Source of the DNA: Neckera pumila
Lineage: Eukaryota > Streptophyta > Bryopsida > Hypnales > Neckeraceae
Length of the DNA: 64,000 nt
Reading direction: 5' to 3'
Assembly: GCA_963969595.1 (NCBI GenBank)
Contig: OZ018416.1
Location: forward strand, 2,372,065-2,436,064
Every line of letters starts with the position of its first letter. Within the stretch, counting starts at the first letter, position 1. The position numbers were made by a program, and so were the translations under genes. Positions 26,347-39,189 of this stretch are shown here, in pieces. The notes beneath the pieces were generated by a model, which was not told the origin of the DNA, did not search any database, and saw only the letters and a program-made list of their open reading frames with translations.

Positions 26347-27596
26347 AATGGAGTCCAATGCGCAAGTCAAACGAGAACTCCACGAAACATATTATACAAA
26401 CTTCATCTCTTCGGATTGCAGCAAAAAAACTCTCTCCAAACAGCCATCGGAACGAAGCGCTTCATGACAACGCTCTAAATGCAGGGTTCGAAAATGCAAG
26501 TGAGACTTGAGATTGCATTCAAAGTCTTCAGCAGCTTTTGCTGAAACTCTTCAGCTCTTCAATCAATGCTACAATGACGCGATGCTTCAATCAAACCCTA
26601 CATTGTGATCAAATAGTATGGAGCTTCCACACCCTCGCTCCTTCGCAACGCAACCAATAAATGGTTCCAATCTGCAAACCTAGAACAACCGGATCCCTTC
26701 TAAATCCAGGTCCTCTGCCCACGATAACAGCAACACAAACGACCCAGCTTCGCAAACAACCCAGCTTGTCAATCACAAACGATTCAGCTTCGCAATCACA
26801 ATTCTGAACTACGAAATTCACCCTCAATCTTGTTTCATAAACACCTAAGATTGAAACAGACGATCAACTGAGGATTGCTTGGTGGACACAGTGGTGTAAC
26901 GCGAATGCCAGATGACTGAATGAGCTCCGGTTATGGAAACAAGCGCAATAAGAGCGGGACTGAGTGAGTAGTTGAGTATCCACCGTTTGAACAAAGCGTC
27001 CTCGAAATTCTAAAAATACCCATTGTAGGGTTGATTTTTTCTAAGTCCTCGATTGCTCGAGCCCCGAGGCGAGTCTCCGCGTTCACGCGTTCACACGAAC
27101 GTTCGCGAAAGTTCGAATTTGGTCGGGAAGAATGTTCTGGAGTCGATACCCGGAACCCTAAGTCTTAGGGATTCGGGACCCGTGTGTGAGTGTTGAGCGA
27201 TGGCGAGCTTTGCATTTCTGTGTGTGCAAATGTGGCAATTACTTTTGTAATTTTTTTTTAGAAAGTCGTCTTGGTGAAGACTTCGTGATTGTGTTTTGAG
27301 CGTTTGTTTGAAAGATCGTGGAATTCTCGTCTTCGGGATATTTTGGAAGGGTGAAGTTTCTCGATAGCATACCAGTGTGTTCTTTTCGATTTGTACAGGT
27401 CTTCAGAATTGCTCTCATCTTCATTAGATCTTACTACTGCAATAGCATTTTTGAGATTCTCAAGAAAGTTCGAGTACGGAGGTTTCTTGAGGTTTACGAT
27501 CCGATGGGTTCGTTGATTTGAATTTGGTCAGGCGATTGCGGGTTTTGATTGTTCGATGAGAGATTGGATGCGCAAGGAGTGGTAGATTTGTGCATC
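26347..27596. promoter_or_regulatory. Divergent promoter region between O-fucosyltransferase and EDRF1
   Basis: The two start codons lie back to back 1250 bp apart. A CGAACGTTCG palindrome and GTTCAC/GTTCG-type repeats occur at ~27080-27120, and the dyad CTCGATTGCTCGAGCCCCGAGGCGAG starts at 27050 in shortened description only (core CTCGAG). TTTAGGTTTAGG-like telobox variants lie near 26094 inside the fucosyltransferase intron. No clear TATA box was found on either side. Shared control of the two genes is an inference from geometry. Confidence 0.5.
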
Positions 27597-30500
27597 ATGA
27601 TGCGTCGCGATGGGTGCGTGGGGCAGCTGCAAGTGCAGAGCGCGCAGGCAGCAGCTGGACCGCTGGGGTTCATATGCGGCAGCTTGCCTGTGCCCACAGT
27701 AAACCCTGCTTCCAACCCCCTCTCGCCCACGCAGGCTGCTCTGGTTCCTGCAATCAATCTCTTAAGCCAGAGGTACAAGCTCTCTTTCTCTCTCTTTTGA
27801 TGCAACCCCTTCCCTCTACTCTTCCTGTTTTCAAAACTGCACTTGACTTTTGAAATCAGTGTACATTTTTATGAATTGTTTTTTGTACAGAAATGATTAT
27901 CAATACTATTGGATGTGGAATAGGACAGCTTTGATTTTCGGAATAGAAATGCAATGGATGTAATATTGGAGGTTGTGTAGGTGGAATGGGATTACCTTAT
28001 CTCTCTCTCTTTGATTCAAACCCCCTTCTCCACACTCTTCTGCTTTCAAAAGCTGCAGCGTGAATTTCCGTAATAGAAGTACAATGGAGGTTATATTGAA
28101 GGTTTTGTAGATGGAATGTGATAATGATGCAGGAAAGAGTGCAAATGCTTTGTGCAGTCCTAACGATTCTGTGTTTTGTAATGATATTTTCTTTCATTGG
28201 AAGTTGCCTTTCTTGTTGCATTGTTATCAATCTTTCGAGGATGAATCTCTCCAGGACTGGAGCACCACGCTACCGTTTGCTGCCCACCGAAACGGACCTC
28301 AACACTGCCCCTTCTCATGGCATTTCGTGCGACGAACTGTTGCCAGTTGCTTCATCGCATGATGCAAGTGGTACGTGACGAAACTTGGTTTCTACTTGAC
28401 TTAACCTCAGATTGAGCCGGACGTTCTTTGATAGTTTTGAGTAGTTCATATAATGACCTGTTTTGGTCCCATTTTGGCTCAATTACTGACTTTCACACAC
28501 AATGTTCTTCATGGATTCTGGTGATATAAAATTTTACTCCACCTGAACTACATCTTCCACAATATGATCTATCAAATTTTTGTTTTCGTAATCATGAATT
28601 CTTGGTCTTTTAGGGTTTAAGATTATTACTTTGTGGTTGTGATGATTTTCTCATTTTTTGTTGTATCATCTGGTCTTGGTGATGTGCAATTGTTTTGTAG
28701 GTCTGTGCAACACTTGGGAAGGAGGTTACTTGATGCAGCCGTTGGCAAGGAAATGTGAGAGCTTAGCCGTCAGTGCTCTAACCGGATACGGGGATGAGAT
28801 TGACGTGGTGGCTCCAGTGGACATCCTGAAGCAGATTTTCAAGACGCCTTATAGCAAGAGTCGCTTGTCAGTTGCTGTGCACCGCGTTGGGCAGACACTT
28901 ATATTGAACTCTGGGTAGGAAACCTTTAATTCCTCAGCAGACTTCATTCTTGAAAGCACGCTCAAGTGCTGGGACTTCGATTTGCTTAAGCATTTCTAGC
29001 TACGCATCTTCCTTGAGATCTCCAATTTAGTGCTTTACACTCTCTAGCGTTATGTGATTTGACCTTAATTCCCTCAGATTTTAGCAGCAACCTCGATTCT
29101 TGAAAGTTTGCTTTGAAATATCTGCATAATTGGTTATTGTCAAGGCTTGGACCTCCAAAATTTTCTTGAAGTGTTTACTAGCGAAGCTTCTTCCATGAGA
29201 TCTCTTACATTCAGGACTGTACACTCTTTCGAGCACTAGTTGTTTTTTCGTCTGGATTGGGATGAGCCTCCATCCTTAAGTCCGCTGTCTATGCTCATTG
29301 TGATTACTTCAATGTGTAACTACAGGCCAGACATTGAGGAAGGTGAGAAAATTGCAAGGAGGAAGAAAAATCAATCCAAGGCAATGGAGAAGAATTTATT
29401 TTCAAAGTTTGTGCAACATTCGGTTCATGACGAGGGTCCAGATTCTCCCAAAACCTGCGACAGTAGTGAAGGGACTCCTACTTCCAGCACCAGGAGACAA
29501 CCACCAGGAACAGTTCCTCCTGGATTTGGAAGCTTGAAATCATCGGGGCGTGTCCCATGGCAAGTGGTGGAAGACTCCTTCTCAGAAAGCACAAGCTGTT
29601 GCAGTGAAGATGATGTACGATCTAGAGCCTCGTCGAGGGCGAGTAAAAAGGGGAAGCAAAGAGTGGTGAGTCGCCGGAATGGCTGTGAAGGAGGCATCGA
29701 TATTCAGAAGGGGAAATTCATGCGGGAGCAGCAACAGAGCTCGAATTTTATCCCAAAAGATCCAGATATGCCGCCAAGGCAATCTGCATCCGAGAGTTTC
29801 GTCAGGGTTCTCTTTTGGCAGTTCCAGAACTTGCGCATGCTTTTGGGAAGCGACTTGCTTCTTTTCAGTAATGAGAAGCATGCAGCTGTTAGTCTGCATC
29901 TGATGGAGATCGGTCGTCAGGTGGGAGCTCATCATTTTTTTATTTTTTATTTTTCAGATGCATCGATATGCCTGAGCTTGATTTAGTCCATGTTGATAGA
30001 ATTACTGTTAGCATAGTTACCGATTTCTCAGAATTGTAAGGGCTATTGACCTATCTTGGCCACTTACCGCTTCATCTGTGCCGCAAGACCTCCTGTTTTC
30101 CCGGAAGTGCCTAAGCTAAATAGTGAAAATCAACTTTGGAAGCTAGTATTTTATTGGTATATTTTCTCGCTACTGGTATATTTTGTTCACTTCCTTGTGC
30201 TTCCTACATGATTTACTTCCTCTCACGGAAGCAGACACTTTTGACCATCTGGGCTAACTGTAATAAATTTGAATCAAATTTTGTTATGTACTGCTTTGTC
30301 GTCTTCTGATGATCAGGTATCCAAGATTTGTAGGGTTTCATTTTTTTGGTCACAAGAATAATCCTTGTCACAACTTTTACAAACTGTCTTGGATTGCTGT
30401 AAATGAACTGCACTTGAGTTCAGCTGCTTTTGTCACAGGTAGCTTACCTTGGACAGCCATTGTGATCCTATTGTTCAATTTTTTATGGACTGACAAGGAT

Positions 30501-33500
30501 CTGCTCTGTACAGGTGACGCCGTTGATGTGGTTGGATGCCTGGCTGGATAATGTGATGGCGAGTATTCCCGAGCTCGCTGTGTGCTATCATCGCAACGGG
30601 GTGGTTCAAGGTTACGAGCTCCTGAAAACAGATGACATTTTTCTTCTCAAGGGACTATCAGAAGATGGCACTGCCTTTTTCAGCCCTCATGTGGTTCAGC
30701 AGAATGCATCCTCTGTTCTTCGGTTTCTAGAAGAGAATTGTAAACAAGACCCTGGCACATATTGGGTATGCGATCTTGCAAATTTATGATGTCATGGTGA
30801 GAAGAGATTTTTTCTGGATTTCCTATTGTTTTAACCTCTGAAGTGAGTACTCTATGGTATCTAAATTTGTGCTACTTCTATGACAGCTTTTCAAGAACGC
30901 TGGAGAGGATCTCATGCAGTTGTTTGATCTGTCCGTGATATCAAAAACGCGAAATACTTGTGGTGACAAGGAAGACGAGGAGTGTGGCACACTGCCTTCT
31001 TCAAGAAATCGAGGCAATGGTCACTACTCTCTGCCATTGGCCATGCTTTTGTATCGCCTCGCTAACCGTCTATCTCGATCTCAGGTGTTCACCCTATCTC
31101 ACTTTGTTGTTAGGTTCCTGTGTTGCTCATCTACTAGTCATTCTGACGGAACCTACTTAGTAACTTCGCCCCCACACTTCTTGCGAGTGCTTGTGAAGAT
31201 ATTTTAAAAATAAAAGAAGCAAAGCCAATACATGTATACTCGAAATGAAAATTTCTTCTTCATTAGAGTTATCCTTAAATTCATTCAATGTGGCGTTTTC
31301 AGTGAAAAAGGAGGGGTGGATTTAATAAGTGATGCTGTGAATAGGTGTTGGCTATGCCTTTTTTGGTATTTCGATCCCAAATCTGAAATAGTGTTGAATT
31401 CAAAGGATAACTCTATTATATTGAAAATGTTGGACACACCTCAATCCTTCTCAATTGCAGATTTTCTGGAGGATATTTTAAGTTATTTAGGTGACTTAGG
31501 TGCTTAGAATGGGACTTTCTGTAAGTGTCTTTGCTGGTAATTCTTGGTTCTCCTTTACAAGCTTACTTAATGGTTGTAATCGGAGATGGCCTTGCTTTTG
31601 TGGTGTGGAAATTGCCTTTACTGTGGTGTCCAATGACTATATTTTCCTTAAAGAAGTTGTAGAAATATAACAGACACGTCTACATCTCGCAGGACCCAGC
31701 CGACAGGATGAAATGTGCGAAACTCTTTGGAAAGTGCCTGGAGTATATGGATGAGCAAGAGCACCTGGTTTGTGCCTTTCGCACACATTCACTTCAAACT
31801 TTTTTCTCTCCTGACTTGTGCTCTCCTGTTCTCTCAACATATGATCATAAGAGTCGTGCTTGGCTCACTAGATCCATTTGGTTACATATGTCACTATTAG
31901 AAAACCCAGTTCCTAATAGAAAATCTAGCCGTGTTACAATTGGCAGGGTTTCACGTCTCTAGGTCTCTAGTATACCTCGTGTTTTGACTCAAACGGTGTG
32001 TGATTTCGCATTTTTTGAACGTGTTCGTTGTTTAATAGAATACTCATTCATATAACACATTGCGACTTCACGTCTTCCGCGTATAATATTGCTGACTCGA
32101 TACCTCTACGGTTGGATTCTTCAGGTTATACGTGCATCTGCTCATGAGCATGCTGCTAGGCTTATTCTCGCATGTTACAAGCAACTGGGGGTGATGCTGC
32201 AGCCCCTTTTACTGGAGGACAATGACAGCGTGAAAGAGGATGTGCAAAAACCTGCCTTAGAGCTTCCTTCTATTGAAATAAACGCCGGTTTGCAGGAGGA
32301 TTCCACTTCAGAATCCATCATCCACGTGGAGGAGAGCTCCGACATTCTCTCTTCCGTGCAAGAAATCGTACCTGAAAATTCGACAACTGGCGACGTGGAG
32401 AACGTGGATGGACACGCTAATTCCACACCCACTGATCTTGTTCTGGCTAATGCATCTATTGTAGAAGCGTCGTCTTTAGTCTCAGACCCAGTACCACATG
32501 TAGTTCAGGCACTTGCCGACCCAGTGTCGGCACGGCTGGCAGCAGTTCATCACCTCTCGCAGGCCATAAAATCTTTAAGATGGCAACGACAACTTCAAGA
32601 CGTTGGAGAGAAGCGAGTGTCTCCCGAGCATGTTGGCCCGAAGCTCAGCAGCCACTCTCATTACACAGAATGTGTTTGTGGAGAACCTGAGTGTGTAGCC
32701 ATTTGTGACTTCCGAGATATTGAAGTGGGATTTGGAATGGACGAAAAGCTGTGGCAGCTTCTGCAGCTGCTGGGAGAATCTTATTTCACTCTTGGGCAAG
32801 CGTATAAAGAAGATGGTCAGTACAGTCGAGCCCTTAAAGCTGCTGAATTGGCCTGTCTGGCGCGCGGGTCCACTCCGCAACCAGACAAAGAAAGGGGAAG
32901 CTTTCGCACGGGTTCATCAAAGGAAGTGCACAAAGGATTGTTTTGGGGGCAACTGTGGGGTCTTGTGGGAGACGTGTTTGCCGAGGTTCAGCGTTCTTTG
33001 GGTGATTCTGATGTGATTAAGCACCAAGATGTATCGCCTGGTGAAGAGCTGAAAATGGCACAAGAAGTCATGAAGGAAGTGAAAAGGTTGAAGAAAAAAG
33101 TGGGGCAATTTCAAGGAAATTGTGAGATTTGCAGCTTGACGAGTTGTAGCTGCCAGAATGATCGTGCTAGTAGTGGCATTTCTGCCAGCAGTAGTTTTTC
33201 TCCAGAAGGAAGTTCAGGCAAGTATGCACGGAAGCACGTCAAAAAGAACAGTAGCAAAAACTCCGCTGTAGACATCTCACCTCAGGAGAAGGACAACAAG
33301 CTCAGCTCAGATGTGAATGGAACCGCCATTACCTCGGTTGCGAAAACCAGGAAGCCTGAAACCGTTATTGAAGAGAAACTGGACATATTTTCTTACCTGG
33401 GAAGACCAGTTGTGAACGACTGGGAGAAAAACTTGTCGGCTGCTTCAGTGTGCTATTCTGCTGCCATGGATGCTTTTGCAGACTCCATTCATTTGCGAGA

Positions 33501-35185
33501 CTATGAAAGTGCGCTCCGAAAAAAGGGCTGGGCTTGCAACGAGCTGGGTCGAAGGAGGCTTGCGCAAGGCAACGTGAAATCAGCTGAGGCTGCCTTTGAA
33601 ACAGCTATTGTTGCATTTCGTGCAGTGAAAGACCTGCCTAACATAGTTTTAGTCCATTGTAACCTTGCTCATGGCCGAAGAGCAGCTGCGGAGGTTTTTG
33701 CATCTCAGCTGTCCAGTTGGGAAGGATCCAATTGGGAAGGATGCCAGCTCCCTCACTTTTATGACTCCTTCCTAACCACAGTGGGAGAGGCACGGTTTCT
33801 CTATCAAGAAGCTTTGGAGTTTTATGGTGAGGGCAGAAAGGAGCTTCTGGCTTGGGGAGACGGCGTTGAGCACTCCATGCGGGGGTTGTGCAATGAGATC
33901 TACACACAATTAGCTCACACTTATTTGAAACTAGGGATGCTTCTTGCAAGAGAGGACAAGTTCTTGAATACGAATCCAAAAGCGAGGGAATCTAGGGCAG
34001 AGCTGGAGTGTGACAGAAAAGCAAGTATCTCAGCCAAAGAGGCGATATCAAAGGCGTTGGTTTTGTACGAATCCTTGGGTACGCTTCGTGCACAAGAAGC
34101 TGCGTACGCTCAGTTCCAACTGGGCTGTCAACAAAGAGACAGCTGCTTGTTTGCTATGACTGTGCTGGCGGAAGAGTCAAATGTTCAGAAACGAGACACC
34201 AGGTTGCAGGTAGCGAAGCGACTGGCATCCATGGCTGATCGATACTGGCAGAAATCATTGGAGTACTACCATGCCGACACTCATCCAGATATGTTTCTTC
34301 AGATTTTGATGGAACGGTCCGCCATGTGCTTGGCTGTGGCACCTGTATCCCATGCGAATGCGGTAAGCGCACTGAACCAGAGCAATAATGTACAGGTTTC
34401 GATCTTATGGGAGTTCTGCGTGCCTTTGATTTTGATAAGCAGGACCTCAAAGTAAGACTTAAGTAGAGGTTAAACATTTTAACATATGTGGCAATGTGAT
34501 TTTCGGGAGATTACTATAGAGCTGTGGAGAGATCCCTCGGGGTACAAGAGCCCAATCTCTTTGAGATCAATTTTTTTATCACTGTGTATGAATTTCACTT
34601 TGCAGTTTCAAAGAGCGAGGTTGTAGATCAGTACAAGTGATAATGAGCATTAGTGCCCGTAGACATATAGCCAACTCATTTTTAGACCACCCGCTAATAC
34701 GTCCAACCAAGTACAACCAAGTACAACCAAGTCTATGAATGGATGAGTTGCTGTTGGTAATAGTGACGAATACAGGAGACAGAATGAGGTCCCTAGTGGT
34801 TTTAGTGTCCTAACCTGCTCTGCTGACATGTCTTCTTTAGGTATCTGAGCAAGCTCTACTACATCTTTTAGAAGGTTGTCGAGCTGTGAAATTCAGAAAT
34901 GAAGATGAGAGCACCGGACATGTGTCCACAGCCATCTCTTCTGCTTTCACTTTGCAGCTACAGAGTCTCCTCAAGACCATGCTTGGTGCAGCATTGTGGG
35001 CTTCAAAATCGAGCAGCGGGAGTGCCTCAAGTAGGTCTCGGAAGAGTGGTGACAGGAATGAGGTGAATGGTAGTAGTCCCTCCAAGGCCCATGATGTCGA
35101 TACACTGAAAAAGATGTATGGCTCTGCTTTGAAGCTTGCAGGAGGGGAGGATTTAGGTGTCTTGTATAACATGTGGCACTCTTGA
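27597..35185 (+). CDS. EDRF1: EDRF1 homologue (erythroid differentiation-related factor 1-like TPR protein)
   Basis: A large conserved eukaryotic protein with tetratricopeptide-like repeats; its molecular role in plants is poorly defined. Nine exons: 27597-27772, 28255-28370, 28701-28914, 29326-29920, 30514-30765, 30887-31084, 31693-31767, 32125-34362, 34841-35185. All phases agree, giving 4209 nt or 1402 residues, about the plant EDRF1 size. Characteristic blocks include CVGQLQVQ..FICGSLPVPT, YRLLPTETDLN, YGDEIDVVAPVDILKQIFK, KSRLSVAVHRVGQTLILNSG, VTPLMWLDAWLDNVMASIPE, and a TPR-like region with ESYFTLGQAYKEDGQYSRAL. A Cys cluster ECVCGEPECVAIC lies near residue 725. A second Cys-rich segment, EICSLTSCSCQ, follows. 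The start is ATGATG after an in-frame TGA at 27546. The exon 8 donor is uncertain: GTAAGC after 34362 is the stronger site; GTTTCG after 34395 would add 11 residues in frame. Confidence 0.92.
27776..28126. repeat. Diverged tandem duplication in EDRF1 intron 1
   Basis: Block A (CTCTTTCTCTCTCTTTTGAT...TTCAAAACTGCA, 27776-27841) recurs at 27995-28056. Block B (GGAATAGAAATGCAATGGAT..., 27937-27997) recurs at 28065-28126. The order A-B-A-B indicates a duplicated intron segment with a later indel. Confidence 0.7.
28401..28620. mobile_element. Intronic MITE family M1, copy 2 (EDRF1 intron 2)
   Basis: The right end CATGAATTCTTGGTCTTTTA GGGTT (split here) and internal blocks TTTTGAGTAGTTCATATAAT and TGGTGATATAAAATTTTACT match copy 1. 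The left end, TTAACCTCAG..., is degenerate. Confidence 0.8.
28921..29240. repeat. Diverged tandem duplication in EDRF1 intron 3
   Basis: The block starting CCTTTAATTCCTCAGCAGAC (28922) with ATTCTTGAAAG, GGACTTCGATTT, CTTCCTTGAGATCTC and TTTACACTCTCTAGC recurs from ~29062 as CCTTAATTCCCTCAGATTTT, ATTCTTGAAAG, GGACCTCCAAAA, CTTCCATGAGATCTC and TGTACACTCTTTCGAGC. This is an old ~150-bp tandem duplication wholly inside the intron. Confidence 0.65.
34701..34732. repeat. Short decamer tandem repeat in EDRF1 intron 8
   Basis: Three consecutive copies of a GTNCAACCAA unit. Intronic; no function inferred. Confidence 0.8.
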
Positions 35186-37951
35186 TTTTTTTTTCAATGA
35201 TTGTTGAGAGTAGTTAAGTAGTCAATTTCCTGTAGGGTGAATTTTCGTTTGTTCTCACTCATGTTCTGGAACTTAAAGATTTGTTTTCATTCTTGTCAGT
35301 TGAAGTATGAGATATGTGCTGCCTAAATTGGGTGCTATTACCTTAGACTGAATATTTCCTATTGAACGAGTTCAGTTTTACGATCTTGCAAGTTTGTCCA
35401 AGTTCCTCTTTGTCATGAGCTCCAAGGTAAGAGCACCCATTATATTCTTTGTGGACTCTTCGTGGGCTTGATTTATGGGTGATCCTATTTTCAATTATTG
35501 GTGTTTTGCTAAGCCATGGATTGTAGAAGTGTGATTATTCCATTTTGGAGACAAAACGTGGTAATGGTAATGGTAATATCCCAACTTCACAAAATCTTGG
35601 TTTTTTCATGCATCTTGTTGTTGAAGATTCTCATGTTACTTCTCTATGATTTATAAGGTATCATAGTAGTACGGCAAGGTCATCACATTGATGTTGAATA
35701 ATTAATTAAAGTGCAAAAAATAAATTTGGCATGTTAAACTTCAATTAAAAATTAGGCATTAAATTCAAAAATTAATCAAAATATTTGGCAAGTATCTTGC
35801 ATAGCTTCAAACGTCATTTAGTTTGTAAACAAGCTCTTTATACAAGTGGGGTAGTAGGAGGTAAAACAATTCATGTAGGATATGTAAATTAGGATTAGTA
35901 GGAGCACAACTGCTCATAGTTAAGTAAAAAAGAAGGAATTGTATTCAAAGTAGAATTTCAAATTTCATTTAGATAGTATAAAATAACTTTTTTCAAAAAA
36001 CATTTGATTCATCTCCAAAAACTTGGTTGAGATTTTGAACCTCCAATCAAAAGTTATGAATAAAGTTGAAAGAGGAATTGGAAGCGACATTTCTTTGACA
36101 ATTTCAAACATTTGTTTGCATTTTTTTCCCATAACTTTTTATTGGAGATTCTAAATCTCAAAGCTCTTACTTCCTCTGTCTTAAAATAAATCCGGAGGTT
36201 CCTAGAAATGACTAGATTAGTGCGTGAATAGTTCCTATTTTCAAAGGATTGTGGAATTACTGTAGCTTCTACTAACCCCCAACAGGTGTGAAAGAATAGA
36301 ACTCAACAGTGAAGTGGTGCATGTTGAAAATAGGCAACAAAAGCAACAAATTTTTGTTCTTTTTGTAATTGCTCCAGTGGTATTAATTTTAATCACTTTT
36401 CAGGCAATGTTGGTACCGTGATGTTTATTGAAGTCCTCTGTATTCAATTCCGACAATGCCTTGTGACTCAAGTCTAGGAAATTTTCAACAAGAGACTTAT
36501 TAGTAGTAGTTTTTGTATAGTGGTGGGTTGGATTCTTCACCTTTGCCGTGGGTTAGAGGTTGTGCTCTGATTTTCTTTGCAGTGGTCAAATTACTATATA
36601 GTCTTTAGAGCATGGTATCTATGGATTCTTTTGCTTTAGGGTACTCAAATTAGCTTCAATTGTTGTCTTTCAAGTTGTAGAGAACCAATTTCTAATTTAG
36701 TTTGAGACAAGTATATTTGGAAACCCCATATTTATTTTGATATGGAGGGAGTATCTTTAAACATTGATCCATAATTTTACGTTTTGGTTATCATACATCT
36801 AATCCTATTCAATATGATAATCTTCCTTTGAATATTTTAAATTTTGGTAAATTTTTTATTATTTATTTTCATTTATCTAAGTTCTTGGTTTTTCAATCTC
36901 TTTAAAATCCTATAATGATAAAGATCCCCTCACTTCTTAAAAAGCTATATTTTCCTTACACTAGGGAATTTCATCCATCCGAGTCAACCTTCAATATTGA
37001 GACCAATCATAAGAAGCCAGATCCAGAGTCCAAATCCCAAGTCAAATTGAAATTTGGAGTCTATAAAAAAGAGTAGATGAAGTTTAGAGCACCTTTCTAG
37101 GGCCAAACTTCATCCGTCCATAACTTTCTCCAAAAGTGTCCAAATTAGGTAAAATCTATGTTTTTTAAAAATGACATGAGATAATCTTCACCTTCAAATT
37201 GATAAATTAGGATCCTCCACTTAGAATCACCGTGGCCTACTTTAGCTTTGTTAATTAGCCAGTGTGAGTAGTTTTCTTTTCTTCTTAGGATTCTTTTAAA
37301 AAATTCAGGACACATAGGAAACTTAGCAAAAGATCCATTATTTGGAAGGCACCCTTTAGGATGAAATCAAACTCCAAACACTAGAGCCTATTTGTGCTTA
37401 ATTTTTTATCAAGGGTGGATAAATAAATGATCTCAATCATATACACTCATAATGAGTGCTTAAAGATCTTTTTTAAACAAAGGAAGTATAAGAACGACTT
37501 GAGGCAGTTGTTCAAAGCCTACAAGTGAACCATTGAAATTTACAAGTGAGCCTAGTTTGATGACCCTAGTACCCTTTATTCTCTTATTTTTTACAAAATA
37601 TTCTTGAGAATGTTGTCTATATTCCCGCTTCATAGTCTACCTACATTTAATGCATGACTATACTTTCATAGAAACATATGCACATGAGTGTAAATTAAAG
37701 TCAAGTGACTTCCTTTGCCTTGCAAATTGACATATAAATGACCCTTCAGATAGCAAAGGATTTAATATGAAGGTCAAATTCTACAAAGAAGTGTTGAAAT
37801 TAAATTGACTTGTCAAATTTTGAGAGGTCTTCATCAATTTGCCCTACATTCATAGCCTTAAATCTTTCAATCACCCTACAATCCCGTAGAAAAGAGATAC
37901 CCGTTTTTGAAATACCTGGTGGGGACTTTAAAAAAGTCAGTAGACACGTTA
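35186..37951. other. Intergenic, EDRF1 3' region and Stowaway-like element
   Basis: The first few hundred bases are presumably the EDRF1 3' UTR. A GGTAAT triplet-type repeat lies at ~35560-35577 and a Stowaway-like MITE at 36170-36751. No further gene was recognised. Confidence 0.5.
36170..36751. mobile_element. Stowaway-like (Tc1/mariner) element
   Basis: The left end CTTCCTCTGTCTTAAAATAA and the right end, read inverted, CTCCCTCCATATCAAAATAA match well and follow the plant Stowaway consensus CTCCCTCCGT. TA dinucleotides flank both sides (36168-36169 and 36752-36753), as expected for a TA target duplication. At 582 bp it is longer than typical Stowaway MITEs. Confidence 0.8.
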
Positions 37952-38134
37952 CAGTAGAACCTCTCTAAAGTAATAGAGGAGGGATCAGTCTAATACATTG
38001 CATTAGAGAGGTTATTACATTAGGGAAGGTCATGATGTTCGTATGTGGTCCATATTGTTAAGCTAGGATTGACAATCAATTCTTCTTGCCAGCACTTTAT
38101 TAGTAGGAGAGTATTAATTGAGGTAGCTTCTATT
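37952..38134 (-). mobile_element. pogo/Emigrant-like MITE, copy 1 (degenerate right end)
   Basis: It begins TA|CAGTAGAACCTCTCTAA, the plant pogo-like terminal sequence, and runs collinear with the reverse complement of the 59411-59571 copy through GCATTAGAGAGGTTATTACA, GGTCATGATGTTCGTATGTG and TTAAGCTAGGATTGACAATC. The far end has decayed to TAGCTTCTATTTTATTAG. Confidence 0.85.
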
Positions 38135-38728
38135 TTATTAGCCTAGCTTGCTCTAGATTCAATGTTTGTTACTCACTCTATTTCTAAAAGAAACACGAAT
38201 TTTAGAGAAGGTCCTAACTTAAGGTTAATTGCATCAGTTAGGGAGCTATAACGCACTTTTTGAAGAATTAACCCAGGAAGGACACCACAGACTGTAATAG
38301 TCCAATGGACAACCAGGAATCCTTGCATGTAGGACAAAAGTGCTAATGTTCATCCTTAGAATTTTGTGTGAAAAGGAAAGATCATGCATAGTAGTTTGAC
38401 TTTCCAGTGAATGTTGTTGGGATTTCCAAGTGGATGATTCACAGGGTAATAGAAAGCTGATTTCCCAGGCTTTTCAGAAAGGAAACATACTTATCCACGG
38501 AGCGTATTTAAATTTTTTGATGGTTCGTCGCAGAATGACTCTAGTGTTACAAAAAGTTCTATGAAAAGCTACATAATTATGTGTTTTTCATGGCTTGAGA
38601 AGCACATGACAATGACAATTCACATTGTGAGCACGCTGCCTAAGCACTATGTGCAACTCATCTTTGCCAAAGCAATTTTGACTTATGTGCTTACTATTTT
38701 TAGAACACCAAGACTCATGCTCAACAAT
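38135..38728. other. Intergenic stretch, nothing recognised
   Basis: No gene or repeat was recognised. A short plus-strand open stretch at 38561-38779 runs into the neighbouring MITE and has no family resemblance. Confidence 0.4.
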
Positions 38729-39097
38729 AGGGCCGCGCACATGAGCATCGGTGAGGGCTCTGTTAGGCGTCGAACTTGATCAGGCGGGCCCCCACCCCAA
38801 AGGTTTGTGGAAATCCTTCTTTGGCGCTTTGGTAACCAGCTCGGGTAAAAAAAAAGTCCTTCCGTCTGTGCTGAAGGAGAGAGACAAGAAAGTTGCCAAA
38901 GAATAGAGACGACTGAGAGACGAGGAAGTTGCTAGGAGGTTGCAAAGTTTTCCACACCTCGGTAAAATACGCAGTAAGAAAACCGTGAGGGCACAAGTCT
39001 CATAGTTTTTGCGCTCTGCCTGTGAGGGCTAACCCGCGTTTCCGCGCCCTCACCTGCAACGTCGCACAGCCTCCGTTGGCTCCATGTGCGCGGCCCT
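38729..39097. mobile_element. GC-rich MITE with AGGGCCGCGCACATG ends
   Basis: AGGGCCGCGCACATG (38729-38743) and CATGTGCGCGGCCCT (39083-39097) are perfect 15-bp inverted repeats flanked on both sides by AAT, a likely 3-bp target duplication. GTGAGGGCT / GAGGGCTAACCC and GCCCTCAC blocks add internal symmetry. The 369-bp element is far GC-richer than its surroundings. A 3-bp duplication would fit PIF/Harbinger-type elements, but the family assignment is tentative. Confidence 0.85.
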
Positions 39098-39189
39098 AAT
39101 GGTACCCTCTGTGATGAGCTTCAGAGCTTGTTTTGAGAATCATTCACCTCTCTAACTTTGCCCTCTTCACTACATCGTAAAATTTAAAG

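Noticed and set aside
34363..34395. Extension of EDRF1 exon 8 by 11 codons
   Set aside because: Possible in frame, but the donor GTTTCG is weaker than GTAAGC after 34362; kept only as an alternative.
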